Positions 10,871-21,534 of a stretch of 64,000 nt of DNA are shown in pieces. The position numbers were made by a program, and so were the translations under genes. Numbering within the stretch: position 1 is the stretch's first letter; the number at the start of each line of letters is the position of its first letter. The notes below the pieces were generated by a model. The model made no database searches. It was not told the DNA's origin and worked only from the letters and a program-made list of their open reading frames with translations. The stretch lies in contig NC_090283.1 in NCBI RefSeq assembly GCF_037392515.1, positions 39,572,249-39,636,248 on the forward strand. Reading direction: 5' to 3'. The DNA comes from Haliotis asinina (taxonomy: Eukaryota > Mollusca > Gastropoda > Lepetellida > Haliotidae).

Positions 10871-12610
10871 TTATTATAAATGATTGATAGCAGAATATCA
10901 ATTAGCATACACTATCCCCAATGTACTACACCCGTATACCTATTTTATTGATCCTAACCGTTTCTCATGAACCTTCTGCTATCAATCATTTATGATAATC
11001 AAATTCACCAATATCAATTAACACATCGCATCAAACGAATCTTCCAATATACACTAGTACTCCACCCGTATGCCCCACATACAGTGTGCTGTCTTCCCAG
11101 TCACAACTCCGACCTGCGTACTCCACTGCACAATCACAGAGTGTTTGGGTTATCGTGACATGCAATGTTGATCTAAAAATACCCTGTCCTACCTGTCGCG
11201 TGGTTTCGTTTACGCCCCCTAAAAGCCCCCTTAGGTTATTCCTTTTAAATTACGCTCCAATCTCTACTCTATGTTTAACTGCCACAAAGTCAAATAGATC
11301 TCATCTGGCGTTTTAAAAGTTAAATTACACAGATTTTGCAACATGTACTACGAGGAATGGCGTCTCATGTGGGATAGACAATGATAGGATTACCTGTTTG
11401 ATTGACGCTCGGCTATATAAGCTTTAATTGTGACCTAAGTAGATCACTTATCATCTACAATCTACGTATTTCTCTGATTGTGACTGGAACTACATCACGA
11501 GAGGTTTAACCGGGATGTTTTGAGACATGACGACGCACCCAACTGGAGGTTCGACTTCCTTGTTGAATATGTATGTCACTTCCGGGTCACATCTTAATGC
11601 GCACGTTATCGCAATTGAATTGTTGTATGTTACCTAGTGTGCTGACAATGGCCGTACAAACTGGATCTTTTACGACATTGCATGCTATGTTAATATAAAT
11701 GTCTGCTAGTTTTACTACAGTCTCGCGGCGGGACCATGTGATGTGGTAAGAGAGTCCTGTACGCATAACATATATTCGATCCAAAACTCTCCACCGAGGT
11801 ATGCATTCAATAACTATATATATTAATACAATGCATTAATTTGATTTTTAATAAATTGAAACCTGTAAGGTTAATGTTTTTACTACGATTGAATATTTGC
11901 ACACAATGCCGCATTAATTAGATAACCTTTCACTTTATATCCTTCACATAACCTTTCACATTTTATCCTTTTGAAGTTAACATTCTTCTTGTTTGACAGT
12001 GAATAGGATCTGTATATGAATACCACACGTACATATAAGTCTATTTACTACACGCACTTTCTCCTGTTTTTAAACTCTGGCTTTCAGCTCCTCGCGAATA
12101 CGACCATACTTTGATTTCTTTAAAAATGATACAACATAAGCAGTACATTGCCTCTCTACCTCGCCGTGGTCAGGTTAGGAAACATGTTTCTCAAACTCAT
12201 TCAGTATCTCACCAGGTAAATATAACGCTTCTAACGCTTGAACTGTAAATAACATTGGAACAATTATGTGAATTGATTGTGTTATGTTTTAACAAGGAGT
12301 GCATTTTTGTCCGAGACACTATCTGCGTATTTTTATCACAGACTGAGAGAATTGGAAGTGTCGCGATAACCCTCACAGAGTTACCTCCCTTCGACCGAAA
12401 TCTTTCTCGACAACAGATGTCAATTTTGTGTGTGTTGCCGAGAGAGCATGCATAATCGACTGTTAGTAATGGATATAAAACCAAGTGACGGAATATAATA
12501 TGGTGAGATCAGCTATATTTGCTGAGAAATGAAACTGCATTCGAACAATTAAACAGGAATGAAATATAGTTATTCTAAAACAAAACATATGCTTCATTAT
12601 AATCCTTCCA
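10871..12610. other. TRIM 5'-flank spacer, no gene
   Basis: This is matched closely by 60310-61960 in copy B and more distantly by 880-2640 and 48050-49800. I see no supported coding region. Conservation against copy B is high in both coding-like and non-coding-like frames, which points to recent duplication rather than selection. Confidence 0.6.
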
Positions 12611-12619
12611 AATCACTGT

Positions 12620-12800
12620 AAAGTCGTTGTCGTACGAAGCGATCAAGTGGAGCGGGAGGTCAGACTCGATGACTTGGTTAGAGCTAGTCACCGTATTCCA
12701 GTTGTGTAGGTAGGTGCTCATGATTTTGTTCACCGGATAGACTGGTTCAGACTCGTGCATTTACAAACTGTCGTCATGAATTTGGAAGATTTCTGAGCGC
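12620..12800 (+). mobile_element. SINE-like element, family 1, diverged
   Basis: Landmarks gatgacttggttagagctag, catgattttgttcaccgg and ctgagcgcgacctgaaaac follow the family order but are well diverged. The partial copy at 61955-62075 matches it. Confidence 0.65.
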
Positions 12801-12807
12801 GACCTGA

Positions 12808-12967
12808 AAACAACACACGCAGTCACTGTCACACACACTCACACAAACACGCACTCACACAACATACTCACGAACACTGACACTCTCTCTCAAACACATT
12901 ACACGAACGAACGAACGAGCCAACCAACCAACCAACCAACCAACCAACCAACCAACCAACCAACCAG
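12808..12967. repeat. CA-rich tract and (CCAA)n microsatellite
   Basis: A cactcacacaaacacgc-type tract is followed by a run of ccaa at about 12920-12965. Copy B has the CA tract at 62080-62150, but (acaa)n in place of (ccaa)n. Confidence 0.93.
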
Positions 12968-13379
12968 ATATGTGAGATCTCCTGGTATGACCATCATTTT
13001 GTACACCCATAAAGATCTAGGTTAGAATCGATTTTTAGGAACCCATGCTCCTCACTTCATGTAGCTGACAAATAACGGCTTTCAACAACAAACGTGGGGG
13101 AAAAGGCCCCCAAAATCACGAGTTTCGTCCGGATATTGCTAAAAACGATGTTAAGGCTTGACATGTTTTCCTTATAACAAGTTATCAATATCCCCTAGGA
13201 AGTGATACTGAAAGTAACTGCATCAATATTCAGAATCCTGTCCTCTAAACACCAGTTAAGATGCATCAACGAATATTTTGGCATAAGAACATGCAGAAAT
13301 TTCCTGTATCGAATGGGATAATCACACTCACACATTCGACACTTCATCCGTGCCTTCATCCATACACCCATAACAGATA

Positions 13380-14022
13380 CATACGTACATACATGCGTGT
13401 ACAAATGCATGAATGCACACACACAGAAAGAGAGAGAGAGAGACAGAGAGAGAGAGGCATAGAAGAAACATTAACTGCCTACGTCACGTCACAGATGATC
13501 TGATATACTGCCGTGTTTGTGCCAATGTTTTTTATCCTATTTGCAAACACCTGGTGTCATTAAAGATTCCAGCGATTCATTTACACGGCCACATTTTACT
13601 CCAAGAGTGGCGATGATTGTATATTGTTAGATACATACGTACATACGTACATACGTACATACATGCGTGTACGCATGCAAGAATGCACACACACACAGAA
13701 AGAGAGAGAGAGAGACAGAGAGAGAAAGAGAGAGAGGGAGAGGCGCACACACAGGCACACACAAACAGAAGTAAAATAAACGGCCTACGTCACGTCACAG
13801 ATGATCTGATATACTGCCGTGTTTGTGCCAATGTTTTTTATCCTATTTGCAAACACCTGGTGTCATTAAAGATTCCAACGATTCATTTACACGGCCACAT
13901 TTTACTCCAAGAGTGGCGATGATTGTATATTGTTAGATACATACGTACATACGTACATACGTACATACGTACATACGTACATACATGCGTGTACGCATGC
14001 AAGAATGCACACACACACAGAA

Positions 14023-14055
<33 letters not shown>

Positions 14056-14250
14056 GAAAGAGTGAGAGGGAGAGGCGCACACACAGGCACACACAAACAG
14101 AAGTAAAATAAACGACCTACGTCACGTCACAGATGATCTGATATACTGCCGTGTTTGTGCCAATGTTTTTTATCCTATTTGCAAACACCTGGGGTCATTA
14201 AAGATTCCAACGATTCATTTACACGGTCACATTTTACTCCAAGAATGACG
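13380..14250. repeat. Tandem triplication of a ~306-332 bp unit
   Basis: Three units each contain (tacatacg)n, a CA run, a GA run and a constant core with gtcacgtcacagatgatctg and actgccgtgtttgtgcc. The core occurs at about 13507, 13813 and 14145. Unit length varies through the simple runs. Copy B has two such units (62620-63110). Open frames on both strands here are simple repeats. Confidence 0.95.
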
Positions 14251-14597
14251 ATGATTGTATATTGTTTATATATGCTGTTTGCTCCCCTAGCTTGCTTCCC
14301 CTGGGAGATTCCAACCACCATCTGTGATACCCGTCCTGACATACCTTTTGAGACGACCCCTCCTACGTGTTTCTTGTTATAGTGATAGTGTGGCTCCTTG
14401 TTTACTACATCCTTAATACTTTCAGTAGTAAAGTAAGTACTTTACTCTTGGGTGTCTTGTTCTTTGATCCACCGTGTGTTGATGATGTCATTGTCTGTGT
14501 AACTAAAACACATGGGCTCAACTGTGCCTGGAAAAGCTGGAGTCTTTCCGGTACAACCAGTGGTGTCTGAGTGTATTTTGTTTCTTTGAAGCTACAC

Positions 14598-14770
14598 GCA
14601 ACAATCAGCAATGCCTCGACTATATGCTGGCGGTCTGTTTATAACTAAGTCTCAATCAAGCAAATAAGTGACCAACATCATGAGCATCAATCTACGCAAC
14701 TGGGATGCGATGACATGTGTCAACCAAGTCACTGTTCCGGTTAGTTGCCCCTCACGAGATGCCGAAGGGT
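14598..14770 (-). mobile_element. SINE-like element, family 1, reverse, diverged
   Basis: It shows tatatgctggcggtctgttt, aacatcatgagcatcaatct and gatgacatgtgtcaaccaag in reverse order. It is shared with 63390-63560. Confidence 0.72.
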
Positions 14771-15024
14771 TTCTTCCCACTATGTAGAATTCTAGAAACA
14801 CTGGAGTGAGCTTGGGGTGCATTACCATTAGTTGAACAAAGGCCATTCTGTGTTTTTTAGTGCACAGAGTATTGCCAATTACAAATGTATATTCTATTAT
14901 GTGCACAATTCAATTCTGACTTTTGCGTACTTACTTTATCAATATCACTATAGTCATAATTCATACTGCAAATTTTACATTATTCATTTAGTTAGATATC
15001 CTATCCTACCAATAGGTTGTATTA

Positions 15025-15295
15025 TCATATCTGTCTTCCAGGGTGGACAGCTCTCTCTGGAGGTCTTGATATTTCTTTTTTCTTTGGAGTCAGTCCCTGG
15101 TCGGCACTAATTTGCAGCATTTTCAGTTTCCGAATCTGTTGCGCCTCAAGAACAAGAATTTTATCATCTCGAAAACGTTGGGATGGGCCTTTCCAACAAT
15201 CTTCTTTGAGGTATCCAATCTGTACTTTACAAGAAGATAAGGACCTAAATATAGAGTCAGGTTTTAAAGCACCTTGAGCAGTCTTCTGGAAATTG
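15025..15295 (-). CDS. Exon-like open segment, coiled-coil type, unidentified
   Basis: After an acceptor-like TTTCAATTTCCAG ending at 15296, the minus strand is open from KTAQGALKPDSIFRSL to the TGA at 15025. The composition looks coding: charged, helix-forming stretches such as DDKILVLEAQQIRKLKMLQ. Near 15080, after an A-rich run, the neighbouring frame reads YQDLQRELSTLEDRY, also coiled-coil-like. Either a one-base slip in the A run has damaged the exon, or a donor lies before it. I do not recognise the protein. It could be a fragment of a host gene that also includes the segment at 17419-17599, or a dead copy. Confidence 0.4.
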
Positions 15296-15429
15296 AAATG
15301 GTAATGTCTGACCTTGCAATCTCTGGTCATTTCACCTGTCATTCCTCATTTCATGACTTCGGCATATGCTTAGGCATATTCTCCAACATGGCTGAAATAT
15401 TGCCGATGTAACGTTAAATCTAAGCTGAC

Positions 15430-16345
15430 TTACTCACCTTGCGGTTTACTACTGTGTCCTATCATGCTGATATCGGACTGTGATGCAGTAAGTGGTTCTA
15501 CAGTGTTTACTCCTTGTTACCTTGCGGTTTACCACTGTGTCTTGTCATGCTGATATCAGGCTGTGCTGCAGTGAGTGTCTGTACAGCGTATACTCTGTGT
15601 TACCTTGTGGTTTACCAGTGTGTCCTGTCATGTTGATATCAGTCTGTGCTGCAGTAAGTGTCTGTACAGTGTTTACTCTTTTTAACCTTGTGGTCGGCCA
15701 CAGTGTCCTTTCATCCTGATATCAGTCTGTGCTGCAGTAAGTGTCTGTACAGTGTTTACTCCTTGTTACCTTGTGATTTACTACTGTGTCTTATCATGCT
15801 GATATCAGTCTGTGCTGCAGTGAGTGTCTGTACAGCGTATACTCTGTGTTACCTTGTGGTTTACCAGTGTGTCCTGTCATGTTGATATCAGTCTGCGCTG
15901 CAGTAAGTGTCTGTACAGTGTTTACTCTTTTTAACCTTGTGGTCGGCCACAGTGTCCTTTCATCCTGATATCAGTCTGTGCTGCAGTAAGTGTCTGTACA
16001 GTGTTTACTCCTTGTTACCTTGTGATTTACTACTGTGTCTTATCATGCTGATATCAGTCTGTGCTGCAGTAAGTGGCTGTACGTAGAGTGTTTACTCTTT
16101 GTTACCTTGTGGTTTCCCACTCTGTCCTGTCATGCTGATATCAGTCTGTGATGCAGTAAGTGGTTGTACAGTGTTTACCCTTTGTTACCTTGTGGTTTCC
16201 CACTGTGTCCTCTCATGTTGATATCAGTCTGTGCTGAAGTGAGAGACTGTACTGTGTATGTCGTTGTTACCGTGTGGTTTCCCACTGTGTCCTGTCATGC
16301 TGATATCAGACTGTGCTGCAGTGAGTGGCTGTACAGTGTTTAGTG
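15430..16345. repeat. ~83-bp minisatellite, about 11 units
   Basis: The unit has the phrases gtcatgctgatatcagtctg, tgctgcagtaagtgtctgta and cagtgtttactc, spaced at about 83 bp. Variants repeat as a trimer: the gtcggccacagtgtcctttc variant recurs about 250 bp apart (near 15695 and 15945). Open frames across the array are repeat artefacts. Confidence 0.95.
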
Positions 16346-16599
16346 TTGATAGTTATGATCTCAGAGTGCTAATACCTTTGTCACAATGGTATTGGACCTT
16401 GCTCAACTCACCGAAAGCCGAGTCATCACACTGTTGACAGTGAAAGTAATAAGCAGAATACTAATGGTGAAATACCATTTTATGTAGCTGAAAAACATAA
16501 GTATCATTCTCGTTATCACAACTGTACAGGGAAGGTCATATAGTTTAGATATATATGATAACTCACTAAAATGCAGATGGCATTATTATATAACAGAAC

Positions 16600-17290
16600 A
16601 TAGAGTTATGAAGATCGTTGTAATAAGAAGGATACAACTGTAACACAATTTGGATCACTGCAAACTGAAGTGCATCCCTAAACATGCAGTAGATCACTCA
16701 CTTAAAGTGCATCATTAAGAAAGTAGACTGCTGAAGTAGGTAACTGTAACATGAAGAAGATCTCTGTAAATAGAAAGTTAAAGATAAACATGACTACCTC
16801 AAAGAAGACCCGTGTAAGATGATGCAAACCACTGAAGCATAAAGCAGATTACAGCAACTTGAAGCAGATCACTTTTGCATGAAGAACATCACTGTAACAT
16901 GAAGATCACTGCAAAATGAAGCAGACCACGCAAGTTAGAAGTAGATATCTGCAGCATGAAGATCACTGTAAGAAGCATATCACTGTAATATGAAGTAGAT
17001 CACTGTAACATACAGTAGTTTACTGTAACAAAGTAGGTCACTGTAACATGAAGGAGATCACTGTAACATAATGCAGATCACTCCAACGTGAAGAGGATCA
17101 TTGTAACATGTAGTAGGTCATTGTAACTAAAACTAGATCACTGTAGCATACAGTGCATCAGTGTAAGAAAAAGTAGATCTCTGTAACAAGAAGTTGATTG
17201 CTGTGACAAGAAGTGGATTACTGTAACACGAAGTAGAGCACTGCAATATGAAGTAAATCGGTAGATTGCTATAAAATCAAAATAGGTCAC
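16600..17290. repeat. Degenerate ~18-22 bp tandem repeat
   Basis: There are about thirty imperfect units of the form gatcactgtaacatgaagtag with frequent indels. No gene is visible. Confidence 0.85.
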
Positions 17291-17418
17291 TGAAACCCAT
17301 GCACACCAAAGTAGCACAATGACAGTTATGGTACCGTGACTGACAATCCAGTCTATCATCATATAGGGCCTAGTAACTTTCATCTATGCATCTAGCCTTT
17401 TAAACAGGTTATTTTTAC

Positions 17419-17599
17419 ATGGATGACAAAATGCTGAGAGGACTTGACAGTTGCTTGAATGTTTGGTTAATCTTTGTCCCCTTTTCTGTAAAATATCAGC
17501 AGACTTTTTTGTACCAGACATCAGATATTCCAGCTCATGGCTTATATATAAGAGAACCCACATGGCTCTTGATTTCTGTCTCTCAATGCAACCCATCTG
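17419..17599 (-). CDS. Exon-like open segment, unidentified
   Basis: An acceptor-like TTTCTATGTCAG (ending 17600) leads into QMGCIERQKSRAMWVLLYI, then HELEYLMSGTKKSADILQKR, and on to a donor-like CCAT|GTAAAA at 17418. The segment is 181 nt and leaves phase 1. No domain is recognised. It is on the same strand as 15025-15295, so it may be one gene with minisatellite-filled introns. Without cDNA this stays tentative. Confidence 0.35.
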
Positions 17600-17688
17600 C
17601 TGACATAGAAACAATGGTCGTTGTAATATTGATGTTCTGAACACAGAGATGAGCCAATCAACAGTCCTGTTTTTGTTTCATTACTTAC

Positions 17689-17774
17689 TCTGCAGATCGC
17701 CGAGTGGTGATGGCCGACACATGAAGAACACAGCCCTGCAGTTCAGGATCTCCGATCACTGAGATTATGACCAC
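17689..17774 (-). other. Splice-bounded 86-nt segment, strand uncertain
   Basis: On the minus strand it is bounded by TTTTAAACAG and a perfect donor GTAAGTAA and is open throughout (VIGDPELQGCVLHVSAITT). On the plus strand the same edge makes a good T-rich acceptor ending in ctgcag. One of these is probably chance. I cannot decide which. Confidence 0.25.
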
Positions 17775-17830
17775 CTGTTTAAAATGATTGTTCATTTCCC
17801 TTCTTTTATGTATGTGTCACCATATCTCAC

Positions 17831-17968
17831 CAGATCCAAGTGTTCCTTCAAGATCTGAACCAGATTACAGCTGAGATCCGCCGTATGGACCTGTCTGGTG
17901 GGTCCATCACCCCTCCGTCCTCCAGCTGAAGCTCCTACTTCTTGTAGGTCCACTTTATTGTTAGGAAA
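17831..17968 (-). other. Splice-bounded open segment, strand uncertain
   Basis: The minus strand reads DLQEVGASAGGRRGDGPTR and on to KEHLDL, ending at a donor-like GTGAGATATG; this would splice in phase to 17774 across a 56-nt intron, very short for a mollusc. The plus strand instead has acceptor atatctcaccag and reads IQVFLQDLNQITAEIRRMD to a TGA at about 17930, like a terminal exon. Neither reading matches a family I know. Confidence 0.25.
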
Positions 17969-17974
17969 CATTAG

Positions 17975-18630
17975 GTAAACTCTCAAGAGTTGAGAGCTGC
18001 ATAGTTTAATGTGGTACTGTTAAAATAGGAAATTACAGTTGACATATATGTACTAAATTAAAATGAGCATTTCGGAAAAACTAGAATAGATTAATTGATT
18101 TTTCATTAATTGCTCACGGGGCTTTTTACAGGTACGATATTCTTCAGTTTTAACAAAAGCCGTTCTTATTTGGAAGCAATTATTATCGTTACTTCAGGAG
18201 TATCATTGTTTGGGTTTTTTCTTCCTCTTTATGAAATGGTTCTAATGATACACATCAATGGGTCTCTTGCCAGTTTTACTTCTCACAATACTGCTTGTTC
18301 AACAACTCGGGCAGTTTAGATATCATATTTATATGCTGCAATACATCCATGTTTTGCAGTTATATGATGATGTACATACATGCAAGTTTCACCTGTCAAA
18401 GAACCATTGTCACTCACAAATTTACACACTGATGTATTTTGTTTGCATATTTGAATTCAGATTTTGTATGAATGTGTATAAATATGTTGTACATAAACAT
18501 TTGAAGACTCTAAGACAGTTATGGTCTTTTATTGAAGCAATTTGTTACACAAAGTAACATTAGCAGCATAAACCTATCAGAATAGATGTGACACGATCCT
18601 GTTGCAGTTGGGTTAAAAACCCTGATGTCT
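17975..18630. other. AT-rich spacer, nothing seen
   Basis: I see no supported gene or repeat. Two plus-strand frames (18110-18319, 18258-18557) have biased hydrophobic or AT-driven composition and no splice context. Confidence 0.5.
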
Positions 18631-18634
18631 CCTG

Positions 18635-20005
18635 ATTATCAGACAAACCAGTGAGAGCATCAACACTTGGGATCTTATGAAGATATACACCTGTGAGAGC
18701 ATCAGCTATCTGGGTATTAACACAGAGTGTTATATGGACATACACCAGGGAGAGCATCAACACACACCTGGGAGAGCATCAACAGTCAGGGTGTTATAAG
18801 GACATACACCTGGGAGAGCATCAACACAGGGTGTTAGAAGGATATACACCTAGAAGAGTATTAGCACAGAGTGATATATGGACACACACCTGGGAGAGCA
18901 TCAACAGTCAGGGTGTTATAAGAACATAAACCTGGAAGAGCATCAACACTCAGGGTGTTATAAGGACATACACCTGGGAGAGCATCAATACTCAGGGTGT
19001 TATAGGGACACACCTGGGAGAGTATCAACACAGAGTGTTATAAGGACATACATCTGGGAGAGCATCAACTCACAGGGTGTTCTAATGCCATATGCGTGGG
19101 AGAACATCAACACTCGGGGTGTTAAAGGGACACACCTGGTAGAGCATCAACGCAGGGTGTTAAAAGGACATACACCTCAAAGAGAATCAACACATGGTCT
19201 TATAAAGTCACACACCTGCGAGACCATCATCACTCAGGGTGTTATGAGGACATGCACCTGGGAGGGCATCAATACATGGTCCTGTGAGGACATACACCTC
19301 AAAGAGCATCAACACATGGTTTTACAAAGACACAAACCTATGACAGCATCAACACTCAGGGTGTTATAAGCACACACACCTGCGGGAGCATCATCACTCA
19401 GGGTGTTATGAGGACATGCACCTGGGAGGGCATCAACACATGGTGTTAAGAGTTCATACACCTGCGAGTGCAGTAACACTAGCTGTGTAATAAGAACATA
19501 CACCTGGGAGAGCATCAGCACTCAGGGTGTTATAGACTCACACCTGGGAGAGAAACAACTCTCAGGGTGTTATAAGGACACACTCCTGGCATCAACACAC
19601 AGAGCGATGCACAGAGCGATGTTAGCGCTACAATGAATGTATAGGCTTTAGATAGTCATAGCGCTAAGATCGCTGTGTGCAAGTAGGACATGGTGTTGTA
19701 AGGACATACACCTGTAAGAGCATAAATACTCAGGGTGTTACAGGGACATACACCTCAAAGAGAATCAGCACATGGTCTTATAAGGACCCACACCTTGGAG
19801 AGCATCAACACACAGGATCTTATGACATACACCTAGAAGAGCATTAACACATGATGTTATAAGGACATACACCTCAAAGAGCATCAACACACATGACATT
19901 ATAAGGACATACACCTGGGAGAGCATCAACACTCAGGGTGTTATAATGACACATCTGCAGCTGGGAGAACATCGAAATTCAGGGTGTTGTAAGGACTCAC
20001 CTGGT
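18635..20005. repeat. ~42-bp minisatellite, about 30 units
   Basis: The unit reads acacctgggagagcatcaac + actcagggtgttataaggac + at with many variants. Because 42 is a multiple of 3, long frames such as 18878-19369 stay open in both directions; I treat these as artefacts. The array is split by a 72-bp foldback at 19609-19680. Confidence 0.95.
19609..19680. mobile_element. 72-bp foldback element inside minisatellite
   Basis: The ends gcacagagcgatgttagcgc and gcgctaagatcgctgtgtgc are near-perfect inverted repeats of about 22 bp around a short AT-rich centre. It interrupts the 42-bp array and shares no sequence with it, so it looks like an insertion of a very small inverted-repeat (MITE-like) element. 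Confidence 0.7.
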
Positions 20006-20097
20006 CAAGTTATGGGAACAAACAATCCTCTTCAGTCGGGGAGGTCATGGAGACTTGGAATCTATTTACACATAACACCATAAAGGCTATCATGAAT

Positions 20098-20290
20098 GAG
20101 CAAGTGAGTTTAGTTTTCAATATTCCAGCTATATGACGGTGGTATGTAAATGATCGAGTCTCCGACAGATCCAATGATCAACAGCATGACGATCAATCTA
20201 CGCCATTCGGATACAACAATATGTGCCCATTCAGATACGATTACTTGTGCCCATCCGTTAATCGCCTCTTCATGGGTAAAGACTATCATG
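20098..20290 (-). mobile_element. SINE-like element, family 1, reverse
   Basis: It starts gcaagtgagtttagttttc and continues aatattccagctatatgacg and gatcaacagcatgacgatca; a short internal duplication around attcggatac is visible. Confidence 0.8.
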
Positions 20291-20536
20291 ACACCTTTCC
20301 TTATCTCACATATGTTTGAATGGAGCTGTTGAAGTTGGATACCTCAGCTAATAGCACCCAACCGTGGAAAGTACCAAGCTGTAATCTTGACCCTCAACAT
20401 ATTGTTTTAGGAAACATTCAGTTTCAGTGAAATTTTAGATGCTGCATGAATAGGATACGATGCATGTACAGAGAGGTTATTCCGCTTGTTCAAAACATCA
20501 CAACATATGACCTTAGTATCATAAGACACGTGAAGG

Positions 20537-20762
20537 TCCCGGGGTAGAATAGGCCTTCAACAACCCATGTTTGTCATAAAAGGCGACTGTGCTTGTCGTA
20601 TGAGACGACGAACGGGATTGGGGGGTCAGGTTCGCTGACTTGGTTGGCACGTATCATCGGTTCCCAATTGCGCAGATCAATCATCATGTTGTTGATCACT
20701 GGATTGTCTGGTCGTCATATAGCTAGAATATTGCTAAGTGTGGCGTAAAACTCACTCACTAG
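20537..20762 (+). mobile_element. SINE-like element, family 1, nearly full length
   Basis: The 5' part is kept: gtcccggggtagaataggcc, aacccatgtttgtcataaaa, ggcgactgtgcttgtcgta. The body and the 3' end ttgctaagtgtggcgtaaaa follow. About 30 bp before the tail (the gaccgccgcc region) are missing. Confidence 0.85.
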
Positions 20763-21250
20763 TATCGTATGAATGGCATTTCAGATTAGTATTTCAGTTA
20801 TGGGTGTAAATTCATTACAAGTTATAAATCATTTGAATATTATCTGTGCCAATACATAAGGTGGTAAGCTTTGCGAGAGTTTTTTGGTCTATATTGATAG
20901 ACGATCATAAAGGGAATCTTACATTTATACACAAGTTGTGTGTCATTTAGTGCCCACCTCACACCCGGGAATGCAAATATGCCAGATGGACTGATTTGTT
21001 TTTAATTTATGAATTTCTCCTCATTTGGTTTAGTCAGTCTCATACAAACACAGGCACCCCAAATCAGAAGTGTTGTGAGGGCACGAATGACAAAGGGTAT
21101 AAAATCTGTGTCCCGTCATTGTCGACAGGAAATCGTAGAAATACAATGTGTGGGCCTGAGTAAGTCATTACCCATCAAATTTATTCGAAATACGTAAGAT
21201 TTTCTACCCAGTACCTTCAATGTGACATTGGCGTGGCAGGTTTAAAACAA
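20763..21250. other. Spacer, nothing seen
   Basis: No supported gene. One 62-codon plus-strand frame (21009-21197) has no recognisable features. Confidence 0.5.
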
Positions 21251-21254
21251 CACC

Positions 21255-21473
21255 TTGGCCAGATCGGGTTTATTTTACTTTAGTTTCACAACTAAACAGA
21301 CGGAAACTTATTTTGGCAGACCTCCAGAATGCAAGACCGCCTGTGAAGGGTGTGGTCCTAATGACTTAAATACCATAGGCACACTTTGGGATGGGTCAGG
21401 AAAGGACAGGGATGGGCGTGCTGTATATCAAGTGAGATGGCATACTGGCTCTGAGTTGTGTGGCCCCAAGTAG
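21255..21473 (+). CDS. Small Cys-containing ORF, unidentified
   Basis: A 72-codon plus-strand frame whose second half reads TACEGCGPNDLNTIGTLWDG and RAVYQVRWHTGSELCGPK. An acceptor-like tattttactttag ends at 21285, so it may be a terminal exon beginning at FTTKQTETYF. Four cysteines are present, but there is no signal peptide and no family I know. It ends about 60 bp before an inverted-repeat element and may simply belong to a repeat. Confidence 0.25.
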   Translation: MARSGLFYFSFTTKQTETYFGRPPECKTACEGCGPNDLNTIGTLWDGSGKDRDGRAVYQVRWHTGSELCGPK

Positions 21474-21534
21474 ACGAGAGCGTGTGGCACGACACGTGCC
21501 ATGCAAGCACAGATAGGTAGCAATAGCCAGTATA

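Larger units (their letters stand above)
1..14973. repeat. Segmental duplication copy A
   Basis: This stretch matches 47098-63770 nearly base for base over long runs, in the same order and orientation. It begins with the same bases as 47098 and diverges after the shared tcataattcat near 14953-14973. It contains a 5'-flank-type spacer, the gene 1 TRIM pseudogene and that gene's own 5' flank. The left limit is set by the window edge, so the true unit may extend further left. Copy A lacks about 2308 bp that copy B has, between the equivalents of 51849 and 54159. Confidence 0.93.

Noticed and set aside
13195-14111. Several frames rich in Arg/Glu or Ser/Leu
   Set aside because: They are translations of GA, CA and TACA simple repeats in the triplicated unit.
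18878-19369. 163-codon frame in the 42-bp array
   Set aside because: The repeat unit is a multiple of three and has no stop; opposite-strand frames are also open.
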